Shown: positions 43,327 to 54,892, counted from the stretch's first letter. The stretch: DNA of 64,000 nucleotides from Progne subis subis (GCA_022316685.1 JAKJHU010001587.1:1-64000), one strand, 5' to 3'. Numbers and translations are program-made. The notes: a model not told the origin generated them from the sequence alone.

Positions 43327-44002
43327 TGTTGAGGGTTAAGTTCTCCTGTAGAATTTTTCCCCCCCATGAGTTGCTAGATTTTTAAGTAGGGGTAGTTAAG
43401 CGGTGCTTAACCTGACAAAAGAAGTTGATCACTTGGTTTTGGGGGAGGGAGGAGGCTCCCAGGAGAACTAAGGAGTGGGCTCACTTCTCTCAGTTTTCCT
43501 GGGGAGGACGGTCGGGCTATGGAGTAGCTGCCTGGAGTCCACAGCTAACGGAGGAGTCTGGTCCTGGGAATTCTATCACCTGTTGGAGTGCCCAGGAATT
43601 CGGAGTTTCTTTCGTTGCCCGGCTGGATTTCGGGTCAGCCCGGGATCCAACCGCGGCGGGTTTCTCCAGCACTGCCCACTTTACCTGCCGGGGCACCCCC
43701 CCTGCCTGCTGAGGACAATCCATCGCTTCCAGCTTGCAGCCATCAGCAATGGACTTTCCACCGTTTGCCCTCAGGGTTCTTGGTTCTGTGTTACTGTTAT
43801 ATAAGTGCTGTGTTGTTTGTCTGTCCTGTTATATTTACTAGTAAAGGACTGTTATTCCTTTTCCCCCATAGCTCTGACCGAAAAGTTTTTTTTTTTAATC
43901 TTCCAAATTATAATAACACGGAGGGAAGGATTTAAATTCCTCATTTTCCTGGAGAGGCCTGCCTCTCCTTAGCAGACACCTGTCTTTTTTCAAACCGAGA
44001 CA
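43327..44002 (+). repeat. 3' LTR of the ERV-L-type provirus
   Basis: 676 bases, matching the 5' LTR from TGTTGAGGGTTAAG to CAAACCGAGACA with small differences such as a shorter C run at the start. The purine-rich GGGTGGGAAAAATTTGGGGTGG at about 43,301-43,322, just before it, is the likely polypurine tract. Confidence 0.93.
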
Positions 44003-44005
44003 CTT

Positions 44006-45800
44006 ACCTGAGAGCTGCACTTTGGGGAGGTTTCCTTCTCTTTGCCACTGCCAAGGAAAGCTCTGTCTCCTGCTGTTCACAGAGAATGGCTGGTGGGAGA
44101 TGTGGTGATCAGAGGCTGTTTGGGGTACAGTGCCGATGAAATTATTGAGTTTTAAAACATTCTGTGAAAGAAGGAGGGCCATCAGCACATCTTCTACATG
44201 GGCCTTATCAAGAGCAGACTTCGTCCAGTTCAGGATGCAGATTTAGGGAGTATTTTAAAAAGTACTGATTTTCTTAAGGGAAAAATCCCTTAAAAACAAG
44301 GATGTCCAGGCAGGAAGGGCACTTTCAAAAAGAAATGTTGAAGGAGCAGGAACAGCCTTTCCCTATGCAAAAAAGTCAGCTCACGATGAAAATGACTGGC
44401 CTGGCTGGGCATGGAGATTTTTCCAGGAACTCAGAGGAAAATAAGAGGGTGCATCATCCTTAGACAGGCAATTCAGGAAATGTTAAAGAATGTTGTTATG
44501 TAATGCAGAAAGAAAATTAGAGGTGAAACCTCAATTAGGTCTTAAAGGAGCCGCTTCTGTGAAGGACAATAAAAATATCTTTATAAATACATTAAGGCAA
44601 AATGAAGGGTAAGGACAACCTCCAATCTTAATTGGGGGATATGGTTACCAAGGGTGAGGAAAATGTGGAGGTACTTAACCCCTTCTTTGCCTCAGTTTTT
44701 GACAATCAGACAGGTTGTCCTCAGGACAAGTGTTATCCTGAGCTGGTAGATGGCTCAGGGAGCAGAACAGCCCCCCTGTCATCCAGGAGGAAGCAGCTGG
44801 TGACCTGCTGAGCCCCTCAGATGCTCACAGGGTGTCTGTGGGACCAGATGGGATCCATCCTAGGGGATGAGGCAGCTGGTGGATGAGCTCACCAAGCTGC
44901 TCTCCATCATTTCTCATCAGTCCTGGCTCTGCAGGGAGGTCCCAGAGGACTGGAGGTGCCAATGTGAGCCCATCCCCCAAGAAGGGCTGGAAGGAGGATC
45001 TGGGGAAACTCCAGGCCTGTCAGCCTGACCTCGGTGCCCAGCAAGGTTCTGGAACAGATCACCTGGAGAGCCATCACAGGGCACCCAACAGGATGGCTGA
45101 GGGATCAGACCCAGCCAGAGTGGATTTCAATATCTGCATTGATGATCTGGATGAGGGGACTGAGTCCACCATCAGCAATTTGCAGATGACACCAAGCTGG
45201 GTGTGAGTGTGGATCTGCTGGAGGGTAGGAGGGCTCTGCACAGGGACCTGGACAGGCTGGATCCAGGGCCCAAATCCAACACTGGGAGGTTTAACAAGAC
45301 CAAGGGCCAGGTCCTGCACCTTGGCCACAACAACCCCTGCAGTGCTACAGGCTGGGGACAGAGTGGCTGGAGAGTGTCCAGGCAGAAAGGGATCTGGGGC
45401 ACTGATGGACAGCAGGCTGGACATGAGCCAGCAGTGTGCCCAGGTGGCCAAGAAGGCCAATGGCACCTGGCCTGGATCAGGAATGGTGTGGCCAGCAGGA
45501 GCAGGGCAGTGATTATTATCCTGTGCTCAGCACTGGTGAGGCCACACCTGGAGTGCTGTGTCCAGTTCTAGGCCCCCAATTTCTAAAGGACATGGAGGGG
45601 CCTGGAGCGTGTCCGGAGAAGGGCAACAAGGCTGGTGAAGGACTGGAACACAAGTCCTGTGAGGAGAGGCTGAGGGAGCTCTTGTTGGTTTATCCTGAAG
45701 AAGAGGAGGCTCAGGAGAGACAACGTGGTATCAGGGCACAGGTTGGGCTTGATGATCTCCAAGGTGTTTTCCAACCTTGCTGATTCTGTGATTCTCTGAA
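44006..45800 (+). mobile_element. CR1 LINE, right arm
   Basis: Mirror copy of the CR1 at 15,272-17,063. The linker region with GCCAAGGAAAGCTCTGTCTCC at about 44,049, EEKAE-like and GPDGIHP-type pieces at 44,650-44,880, and the RT region at 45,120-45,240 are recognisable; the C-terminal frames run to 45,700. The 3' end at about 45,800 has TGATTCTGTGATTCTCTGA. Many frame changes and stops show it is inactive. Its 5' side begins directly at the ERV LTR end. Confidence 0.85.
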
Positions 45801-46551
45801 AGCACCCTTGGAGCAGTTTGCAGGATGAGCCCTGGGCCTCCTCCTCAGAAGGTCCAGCAGCCCAGGTCCCTCAGCTTCTCCTCACAGCCCCAAAGCCCAT
45901 CCTGTCAGTCCTGCAGAGCCTCTGCAGCCCCTCCTCACTGCCCAGAACAGGGAGCCCCACAGCCAGACACAGCAGCCCAGATGTGCCCCCCTGGCCTGTG
46001 GTGCCTCTGGCAAGGGAACAGCCCGAGGCACTGCAGGAGCCTGCAGACAATTCCTGCAGCACTTGTAGGATGATCCTGCTCCCCAAGGGACGTTCCCATG
46101 GTGTGATGCTGTTTGCCCCCACCCTGCCCACGGCCACCCTGGGGCTGCTCACGGGGCTTTTCTCTGCTGAGCATTGGCCTGGGCGTGTTCTGGAGAGAGC
46201 CTGGGCAAGGAGCCTGGAGCCCCCAGGCCCTGCCCTGAGGCGTCAGCGCTGCCCCAGCAGTGCCCATGGCCTGTCCCTGCTGCAGCCCCGGCACTGCCAC
46301 CCCCAGCACTGTGCCCGGCCCCGAGAGCACTCAGGCCCTACAGCAGCACCAGGGCCAGGAGGGCAGCGGGGCAGGGGCACGGGAGCAGCACTGGCAACAC
46401 CAAGTGCTGCTGCTGCTGGGGCACAGCTGCTGTGCCAGCACTGATCTGCCCCAGCTCTGCACACAGACATTGCTGCTGCAGCTCCAGAGAGGGAACAAAA
46501 GGGAGATCTATTGAGAATTCTCTGCTGGGAGATCGTTTAGTTCATTTATAG
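45801..46551 (-). repeat. GC-rich OR 3'-flanking segment, right arm
   Basis: Reverse complement of 14,535-15,271 with scattered differences. It links CR1 and OR in the same relative order as the left arm. No supported gene; the 208-codon frame at 45,818-46,444 has no recognisable domain. Confidence 0.75.
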
Positions 46552-46751
46552 CTACTGAGAGCACAGCTCCTTATTTATACAGGTTGGGGCCACAGCAATG
46601 ATGGAGAGAAAGAAAATGGAACAAACCATGATCCTTCTTTGTAGACAATATTAAAAAAGTAAAACAAAGAAAAAGAACATCCCAAATGAGACCAACAAGA
46701 CGTATCAAAAATTACTTTAATTACATGTGATTTGCAGAAATTGGCAGCAGT

Positions 46752-47671
46752 TTAATGTATCTGAAATTGTCCAGTGATCAGTGTCCACACTGCAGCCTTG
46801 AGCTCCTGGTTCCTCAGGCTGTAGATGAGGGGGTTCAGGGCTGGAGCACCACTGAGTACAGAACTGACACAACCAGATCCAGAGATGGGGAGGAGATGGA
46901 GGGGGGCTTCATGTTGGCAAAAATGCCAGTACTGACAAACAGAGAGACCACGGCCAAGTGTGGGAGGCAGGTGGAAAAGGCTTTGTGTCGTCCCTGCTCA
47001 GAGGGGATCCTTAGAACCACCCTGAAGATCTGCACATAGGAGAAAACAATGAACACAAAACATCCAAATACCAAAGAGGTTGAATAAGAGCCCAAGCTTC
47101 CTGAGGTAAGATTTGGAGCAGGAGAGCTTGAGGATCTGTGGCACTTCACAGAAGAACTGGCCCAGGGCATTGCCCTTACACAGGGGCAGGGAAAATGTAT
47201 TGGCTGTGTGCATGAGAGCATTGAGAAAGGCACTGGCCCAGGCAGCTGCTGCCATGTGGGCACAAGCTCTGCTGCCCAGGAGGGTCCCGTAGTGCAGGGG
47301 TTTGCAGATGGACACGTAGCGGTCGCACATGATGGTGAGGGGCAAGTTCTGACCCAAGGAAGAAGACAAGCAAAACAGCTGTGCAGCACATCCTGTGTAG
47401 GAGATGTTCCTGTGTCCCAGAGGGAATTGTGCATGGCTTTGGGGACAGTGGTGAGGATGGAGCCCAGGTCGGTGAGGGCCAGGTTGAGCAGGAAGAAGAA
47501 CATGGGCGTGTGCAGGAGGTGGCCGCAGGCTACGGCGCTGATGATGAGGCCGTTGGCCAGGAGGGCAGCCAGGGAGATGCCCAGGAAGAGGCAGAAGTGC
47601 AGGAGCTGCAGCTGCCGCGTGTGTGCCAATGGCAGCAGGAGGAAGTGGCTGATGGAGCTGCTGTTGGACAT
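46752..47671 (-). pseudogene. OR14-like olfactory receptor pseudogene, right arm
   Basis: Minus-strand one-exon receptor starting MSNSSSISHFLLLPLA at 47,671. TM1 and TM2 (LAALLANGLIISAVACGHLL, MFFFLLNLALTDLG) are in one frame to about 47,415, where a base is lost in GACACAGG. The next frame carries TGCAAQ, a DRY motif reading MCDRYVSICKPLHY (the Tyr of the usual MCYDRY is lost with a 3-base deletion), and LGQFFCEVPQILKLSC. A second change near 47,075 returns to the first frame for FSYVQIF, KAFSTCLPHL and PSLDLVVSVLYSVV. A third near 46,855 precedes NPLIYSLRNQE and the stop at 46,752. The breaks are not those of the left-arm copy, so the two decayed separately. Confidence 0.87.
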
Positions 47672-47696
47672 TTGCTATGTCTGGCTGTTTCAACCT

Positions 47697-50560
47697 GTAG
47701 GAGGAAAGAGAGTGAAATTTGAGGGAGATTTCTCATAGAAGTCAAAACCCTTTCTACAGACCTTTCCTGTCAATAAATACCACCCTTTGTAGTCTAGCAG
47801 AACTTCCTTCATCTTGGTTCTGGAGATTGCTGGCCAATGCTCACTGAGGAGCCAGACCTGGTCCTGAGGACACTGGGATCAGCCCTGACCCCCAGTCAGT
47901 GCAGGGGAACAGTGAGGGTAGACCAGTCCTGGTGTTGAACTTAGACAAAGAATCTCCTCCTAAGGCACAGAAGCTGCCAGGGTGAAGGGATGGGGATTGC
48001 AGGAGGCAGAACAAGAGATTCTGCTGCACCTGGGGAGAAAGAGTCCAGTGAGGCAGGAGGATTGTCTGAGCCTTAGTGCAGACTGAGGGGAGCTGCTCTG
48101 TCCCTCTCTCCTGTTCCCAGCTGCCATGGACTTGCACCTTTCTGAGCTCCACTCCTGTGTTACCCTGGAAAGCCAGGAGACACTGCTGAGAGCAGAGGGA
48201 TCCCTGGCACACAAAGTGGCTCCTGCCTTTCCCAAAGTCAGGGAGAGTCGGCTCATTCCCAGCCTGCCCTGCCCAGAGCTCCCCAGGGCAGAGGGAGCTG
48301 GGACACCCCATTGCTGTGCTCAGCCTGCACAGGAGGAGCCCAAGGGCTGGGCCTGAGCCTGCAGCTGGAACTGCCATTCCCAGAGAGCCCGTCAGCAATG
48401 CCAGGAGCACCTGGGCAAGGCAAGGAGAGAGAGAGCTGGGCCCTGAGGAAAAGCCTTTCCCTGCCCAGCCCTGCACAGCCCCTGGCAGGCAGCAGCAGTG
48501 CAGGACAGTGGCCCTCAGGCCCTGGTCAGCAGGGAATGGGCACATGGCAGGAGAGATGCCCTTCATCTCTGGGGCTGCTCTGCCGGCCCAGGAGGGGACT
48601 GAGGGCCCCGAGCCCCCGGGCTGAGGGCTGTGCTGGCTGCGAGGGGACACAAGAGCTGTGCTGCTCAGGGCAGTGTGTGCCCTGCAGGGCAGGGCCGGCA
48701 GGTGCCACATCTCCCCTGCAGCAGGGCTTCCCTCAGCACTGCCTCCCTCCCTCCCTGCCCACGCCTCTGCTGCTGGAGCTGTCCCAGCCCGAGCTGTTCC
48801 TGTGGCCCCGGGCTCCTTCCCTGCCAGTGCTGCCAGAGCCCAGCCCAGCCCCTGGGCCAGCTCTGCCCTGCAGCTGCTCGGGGCTGCAGGGATTAAAGAA
48901 CAGCTCCCCCAGGCCTGGGCACCATGGAAAGGGGATGCTGCATGGATCTGGAGGCTGGGGAGCTGGAGGCACTTGCTGAGGTCCCAGGAAAACTCAGAGT
49001 AATGGTTGAAGTGATCAGCCCCTGTTCTGCCCTGACAGCTGAGCTTCCATTGCGAGCAAGTTGAGCCAGGGAAAACTGGGGCAGAGGTTCAGGAAAGAAG
49101 AGCTCAGGTAGGAAATTCCTGCCCTGAATGAGCTCATGACAAGTCCCTTAAGAAATGACCTGGTGTGAGCTGGAGCTCTGAGCAGCCCTGGCCCACACAG
49201 CACCCTCTCCACAGCAGCAGGACCTGCCCTGGCAGGAGTCACTCCTTGCACCCACAGCTCCCCTCCACCATCCATGGGAGCTCCCAGGCAGGCTGAGAGC
49301 TGCCCCTGGCAGGTGGCAGATGCCCTGGCCTGGCCAAGAGCCCTCAGGGCTGCAGGAGCTGCTCTGCACGACAGCCCTGGGCACCCCTGGCTGCAGCCCC
49401 AGCTTCAGCCCCTGCAGCCGTCCCTGGCAGCAGGAGCCGTCCTGCCCTGTCCCTCTGACGGTGCCCAGGGCAGCCCCGCTCTGGAGCACATCCTCCCCCA
49501 AAGCAGAAAGGGCAGCAGAGCCATCCTTACAGTCATGTCAGTCCTGTCCTGGGTCAGCTTGAGGAGATCCCTGCAGCCAGAGACTTACTGTGTCAGGAGT
49601 GGTGAAGATTTTTCTATGAAGAAGTTCAGAATTTTCAAAAGGTGTGAAGATTTCTCTGTGAATCATCTCAGAATTGTCCTTCCAGTTCTTTAAGCCTCTG
49701 TCTTTCACTGCTCTCAGCTACCTGCAGCTGTGCCCTCAGCCCTGCTGGGCTGGGAGAGGACGCTCCTCAGAGAAATGTCTTTTTGAAGCTCTTCTTGTTG
49801 CCAGGAGCTGCCTCTGTGCCAGGAGCTCAGCCCAGCTCAGCAGCACAGACACAGCACCAGGACTTTAATGACCCTCTCAGGGCTTTGGTTTGTTTACATC
49901 AGTCTCAGTCCTGAGAGTGTTTAAAAAATTTTCAAGAACTCAAATTTGAAACACAAGTTTCTTGAAGTTTTAATGGGTCCACAGAGGGACACACTGAGGA
50001 AAATGTCCCCAGTTCCAGTTAGAGCAGAACACTGCAGGCAGTGATGACAGGTGGGGACAAACAAGGCAAAGGTGTCTCTGATGCTCAGCAAACCTGTGTG
50101 TTTCAGGAATGCAAAGGGCCAAGGCCTGAGCCCCAGCCCCTGCCAAGGCAGATCCTGTCCCTCCCTCAGTGCTCAGGGCTCTTCCCGGACACTGGGATGT
50201 GGGGATGTGCAATGCCAAGGGCAGCACCATGGGGCGGCCCCTGCCAGGCTGCTGAGCAGGGACAAGGAGGCAATGAGGCCCCAGGCCTGCCAGGGTCACT
50301 TGTCTCCTGCTCATGGCTCAGGCCCAGGGCCAGCAGCCATGGCCCAAGTGCTGCAGGAGTTGGCTGTGTCAGGGCCTTTCAGCTGCTGCCCATCCCTGTG
50401 CCCTCTCCAGCCCAGGCTGTCCTACGGTGTCCATGCCCTGCGCCTCTGTCCCTGCAGGCTGTCGTCATCCCCCGGCTGCCCCACCTCGCTGGCCCCTTCC
50501 TTTGCTGACAGCTCTGTCCTGCCTGCCTCTGCAAAGCTTTGGGCTTGATACCAAAAGGGT
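47697..50560 (+). repeat. Duplicon A, copy 4 (complete, right arm)
   Basis: Runs from the OR splice acceptor (minus strand, CTTTCCTCCTACAG at about 47,697-47,712) outward to about 50,560. It matches 10,440-13,378 in reverse and 1-2,080 directly. It contains only GC-rich open frames without domains. Confidence 0.85.
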
Positions 50561-50574
50561 AATTCCATTTCTAC

Positions 50575-50900
50575 CCTGCCTGTGAAGTTTTAGCCGAGAA
50601 ACCAGTCACATAAAGGGCCGCTTTTCATGTGAGGATGGTTGGAAGACAAAAAGAAGACATCTGGCTCGAGAGTAGTGATAGAAAAACAAGGAGTGAATCT
50701 GGGAAGTTCAAGTGGCTTTTATGGAAATGTGTAACTATAAATACACATTGAGTGACTGTATATAAGCAACACCCTGGTAGAATTACATGTTCATGTAAGG
50801 TTAGGAGTTACCCTTCACTAGATCTGAGGCCCAAATCAAGGATACCCTCCTAAATAGCAAATTAGTGTTGAGTCTTATTCTGATATTTTGGATATTTGAT
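50575..50900 (-). mobile_element. LTR-like stretch, right arm
   Basis: Mirror of 10,135-10,430, with TATATACAGTCACTC on the minus strand at about 50,757 and the shared CCCAGATTCACTCCTTG. The polyadenylation word is less clear here (CCATAAAAGCC). Unassigned A+T-rich DNA makes up the rest. Confidence 0.35.
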
Positions 50901-50904
50901 GGTG

Positions 50905-51485
50905 ATGGCAGGGCCTCACAGAACCAAGGAGTCTCCTGTGACACTGTGCAACTCATGGAACAAAGGGTCCATTTGGACACAGCAGAACCTCATGGGACTA
51001 AAATCCATTTTGGCACTTGGGGCCACATTGAAGCAATGGTCCCTGTGATACTGCAGTTCCAAGGACCACTGTGACAATGAGAAACCTCTTGGAACCAAGG
51101 AGCCATTTCTGACACAGCAAGGCCTCGTGGAACCATGGGTCCATTGTGACACTGCGGAGCCTCACAGAACCAAGGTGACCATGGTATAGTACAGAACCTC
51201 ATGGAACCAAGGGTGCATTATTAATGTGTGTGGCCACATGGAACCATGAGCCACTGTGACACAGTGTGGCCACATGGAACCAAGGGGCCATTGTGACACT
51301 GAGGATCCAAGGAGCCCATTGTGACTGAGGAACCTCATGGAACCAAGAATCATTGTTACACTGTGGAGCCCTGTGGAACCAAGGGGACCACAGTGACATT
51401 GTGGGGCCTCATGGAACAATGGAGACTCTTCTGACACTTTGGGACCCACTGGAACCAAGGGGCCATTATAGCATGGCAGAGCCTA
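50905..51485 (-). repeat. 37-bp degenerate minisatellite, array 6 (inverted)
   Basis: About 16 units on the minus strand. Unit variants match 9,310-10,125 in reverse order, including CCATGCTATAATGGCCCC at the outer end, which places the outer boundary of the inverted duplication at about 9,310 and 51,485. Confidence 0.88.
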
Positions 51486-51514
51486 GTAGTGGATGGAGAA
51501 GTGGATCTTCCGCA

Positions 51515-52620
51515 CACAATCCCAGAGCCTGACAGGGACAAGGGGCTGGGCTGTGTGACCAGGACATCAAGGACGTGCATGATCCAGGTCACTGTGGCCT
51601 GGCTTGGGTTCCCCAGGGCAGGAAAGATGTCTGGCAGCTGCAGCAGGGTTAGGGAAGGGCCCCAAGGTGGGGCTGGAGCCCTTTGGCTGTGAGCAGAGGC
51701 TGAGGGAGCTGGGCTTGTCCACCCAGAGCAGGGAAGGCTGAGGGGCTCCTCATGCCAGCCTGGCAGTGCCACCGAGGAGGTGATGGAGAGCACAGAGCCA
51801 GGCTCTTCACCGGGGCCTGGTGGGAGACAAAAGACAATGGATGGAAGAGGCAAGAGGGAGCTTCAGCCAGGAGAGGAGAGATAAAATGAATCAGGCTTTT
51901 CAGCATTTCTCAACACCAAAAGCAGCCTGACCCCTTCTTCATCCATGACTGGCAGCTTTGCAATAGGGCACTGTTGGAGCTGTTTTGACCTCCAGTCCAG
52001 GCAGAGCATCCTGATACAACACCTTGATTGTTCATATCTATCTATATCATCTTTTTGAAAACTGGTTTTGCACAGAAATCCCTTGTGGATTGGGGGATGG
52101 AGGATGCAGCTGGGACATTGCAAGAAAGCTGAGGGAAGAATTGTGATGGGTATGAAATAGCATCATGTTCAACTTTTTTTTTGTTCAATGAAGAGAAACT
52201 TTCCTCAGCTGCTCTGAGTCCCAGGGACTGGATGAGGGAAATGGTGGGGTGGGGGAGGGACAAAGTGTGATTGATTGTCAGCCATGAAGGGTCTGGATTT
52301 TCAGATCTATTCAGACTGCACTAGGAGTGCTGGGGATCAATATCAACTGGGGATTGCTGATATCAATCTATAAACAGGAAAAGAAACCAAACAGGACAAA
52401 ACAATATTTCTTTATTGTTTTTAATATAGTATATTCACTTTGAATACACTTCTGAAATCGTCTAATTAACCACAGAAGATTGAAGAGTCAGTTATTCCCA
52501 TGGGCTTTTCTTTTGGGTGTTTTAACAAATGTTTAATGAGTTTTCAACAGATTTCTCAACTGAAGAACTCAGAAAGAGAGGCCTCTGGAAAATAAAATTC
52601 ACACCTTCTAAGTCTGAGGA
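51515..52620 (+). repeat. Duplicated block D, copy 2, with a CR1 tail
   Basis: Direct copy of 17,747-19,130: the CR1-like 3' part at 51,515-51,900, then the TGATTGTCAGCCATGAAGG and GATATCAATCTATAAACAG region at 52,265-52,470. The middle differs in length from copy 1. No gene. Confidence 0.75.
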
Positions 52621-54315
52621 TCCATTCTCATCAGAGCAACAATGAAAGAAATGGGCACAGCTTTCTGGCTGCCCCAGCTTTGGGATGGGCCCTGGGCCTG
52701 GAGCAGGAACAGCTCCTGAGGGCCACAAGGCCGGGGCTGTTGTGCTGGCCTGGGCAGATGGGATGGCAGCAGGGGCTGCAGAGCTCTCAGGATGTCCTGG
52801 AGAGGAGAGCAGGGCACACAGGGAGCCTCCTTTTCCCTTGGCCAGGCACCTTCCCCCATGGCTGGGGCTGAGCCCTCTCTGAGCTGCAGCTGCTGCTGTG
52901 CCCTTGCGAGGGGCTGAGGCCGTGGGGCCCCTGCCCAGAGCAGCCTGCCCTGAGCAGAGCTGTGGGGCCAGAGCCGGCTGGGCTGTGCTGGGGAGAGGCC
53001 CTTGGTGCTGCCGAGAGCTCAGGGCAGCTGGCAGAGCTTGGAGGGAGCTGGGCTGGGCTGAGAGAGCCTGCACAGAAACCATCAGTGTCCATCTCAGCCT
53101 GTGTGAGCGTGCAGGGGCAGGACTCAGCCCAGGCCTTGTGGGGCAGGGCCAGCGCCTGTGGAAGCATTGAAAACAGGCAAGTGCCCCAGAGAGGAGGCTG
53201 CTCTGTGCCCTTGGTGGCATGGACAGAGCAGGGAGGGGGCCCAGGACATTTGTCAGTGCCAGCCTCTGTCCCCAGCCATTGCCAGCCCTGGCTGCTCAGC
53301 CCAGGTTTGCGGGGCAGTTTGGCTGTGGCCCAGCTCCATCCTCCTGCGGGGCTCAGGGCCTGTTCCCGGCCATGGCCAGCCCTGCCCGGCCTCTCTGCTG
53401 GCCCAGAGCCCGGCAGAGCCCGGGGCAGGGCTGTCTGTGCAGCCCCACAGGTGCCACGGGCTGTGCAGGAGCTGGCAGAGGCTGCCCAGCAGGGAGGCCA
53501 TGGGGCACAGAGCCCCAAGGCTGCTGTGGGCACCACGGCACAGGGGCCGTTCCCACCCGCAATGCTCCTGTCCTGCCCTGCGCCTGCACAGGGGCTGTGG
53601 CACCATGGCTGGGCCAGCGCGGCACAAAGGGGCCACGCAGCCGCTGCCGGGGCTGACAGCAAGGCCAGGCACACACAGGGAATTGCTGGGCATTGCCTGG
53701 GCTGGGCAGGGCTGACTGTGGGAAGGGCAGAGCTCAGCTGCCCTTGGTGGCTGCAGGAAAAGTCCAGAGCCCAAAGAGCCTCCATGGCTGTGCTGGAGAC
53801 CAAGGCTGGAGGAGGGAAAGGCAGGGCTGCTGCGGGATGGGGAGGGAGATTGAATTCCAGCAGACACCCATGTGAGGCCTAGAAAGGCTTGGAGGAAAGA
53901 GAAGCTTCACATGCCTGACAGAGGGGATGTTGACAAATGTAAAACCATCTCCACCTGCTGAGCACACACAATGCTTGTTCTTCAAAACCCTCTGGCCCAT
54001 GGAACTGCACAATGCCCATTGTGTAAGAAGGAGAATTGGAGAGTGACCAGCTCCAGTTGTGCCAACTTCTAACAGTCCACCAGGCTGTCAGGTGTGACTG
54101 TGGCATCACCAACCACCAGGGACCACCAAGAGGCCCCTGGATGGAAGAACACCTCTGTGAAGGGAGAGAAAATTAGTTAATGATTTCAGGGAAATTATTA
54201 TCTATGCGCTTATTCTGTTACAATCACTGAATATGTTTGTAAATACAGTCTGTAAGCAGGAACTTTCCTGAATGCATGCATTTTTTTCCTGCTCCCTGGT
54301 GTAAGCAGCTTTTCT
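52621..54315. other. GC-rich DNA without a supported gene
   Basis: Open frames of up to 338 codons (52,787-53,803, minus) and 306 codons (52,962-53,882, plus) overlap on opposite strands and show no domain; the GC content explains them. From 53,890 on the sequence is ordinary and shows nothing I can name. Confidence 0.45.
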
Positions 54316-54319
54316 TCTT

Positions 54320-54374
<55 letters not shown>

Positions 54375-54375
54375 C
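54316..54375 (+). repeat. Long poly(T) tract
   Basis: Nearly 60 T residues with a single C at 54,332. It lies directly before the 37-bp array 7. It could be a reversed poly(A) tail, but no retroposed gene is visible on either side. Confidence 0.9.
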
Positions 54376-54387
54376 CCTCATTTTTGG

Positions 54388-54892
54388 TAGCAGTGTCACA
54401 ATGGATCCTCACTTCCATGGGGCCCTGCAGTGTCAAAATGTCCCCTTGGTTCCATGAGCCCTGACAGTGTCATAATGATCTCCTTGGCTCTGCAGTGTCA
54501 CAGTTGGACTCCTGGTTACATGAGACCCCAAAGTGTCACAATGGATCCTTGTTTCCATAAGGTCTCACTGTGTCACCATATTCTCATCAGGTCAATCAGG
54601 CTCCACAGTGTCCCAATGGCCTACTTGGCTCTGCAGTTTTAAAATGGCCCTTGGTTCCATGAGGCCCTGCAGTGCCACACTGACCTTTGGTTATACAAGA
54701 CCACAGTGCCACAAGGATCCCCTGCTTTCACGAGGCCCTGAAGTGTCATAATGGCCTCTTGGTTCCTTGAGGCCCAAAGTGTCACAATGGCCCTTTTTCC
54801 ATGGGACACCCCAGTGTCACAAGGGTCTCCTGGTTCCTCAGTGTGACAATGCACCCTTGGTTACAGGAGGCCCTGCAGTGTCACAATGGACA
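54388..54892 (+). repeat. 37-bp degenerate minisatellite, array 7
   Basis: About 13-14 units of the same family, from GCAGTGTCACAATGG to about 54,892, where it meets a CR1 tail. Confidence 0.88.

Larger units (their letters stand above)
39031..44002 (+). mobile_element. ERV-L-type endogenous retrovirus with both LTRs, internally deleted
   Basis: A 4,972-base provirus: 5' LTR 39,031-39,704, primer site near 39,711, a shortened internal region and 3' LTR 43,327-44,002. The pol pieces (YIDDIIVWG of RT, RNase H, integrase) fit the ERV-L/class III group. The two LTRs differ by about two dozen substitutions and small indels by eye, a few percent, so it is not recent. The flanks AGTATA and CTTACC do not match, so a target duplication is absent. 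No env was seen. The 3' LTR abuts the CR1 of the right inverted arm. Confidence 0.92.

Noticed and set aside
39025..44008. Target-site duplication of the ERV-L-type provirus
   Set aside because: The six bases on each side do not match, even allowing one shift.
52787..53882. Opposed ORFs of 338 and 306 codons
   Set aside because: They overlap on opposite strands in GC-rich DNA, with no domain or splice pattern.
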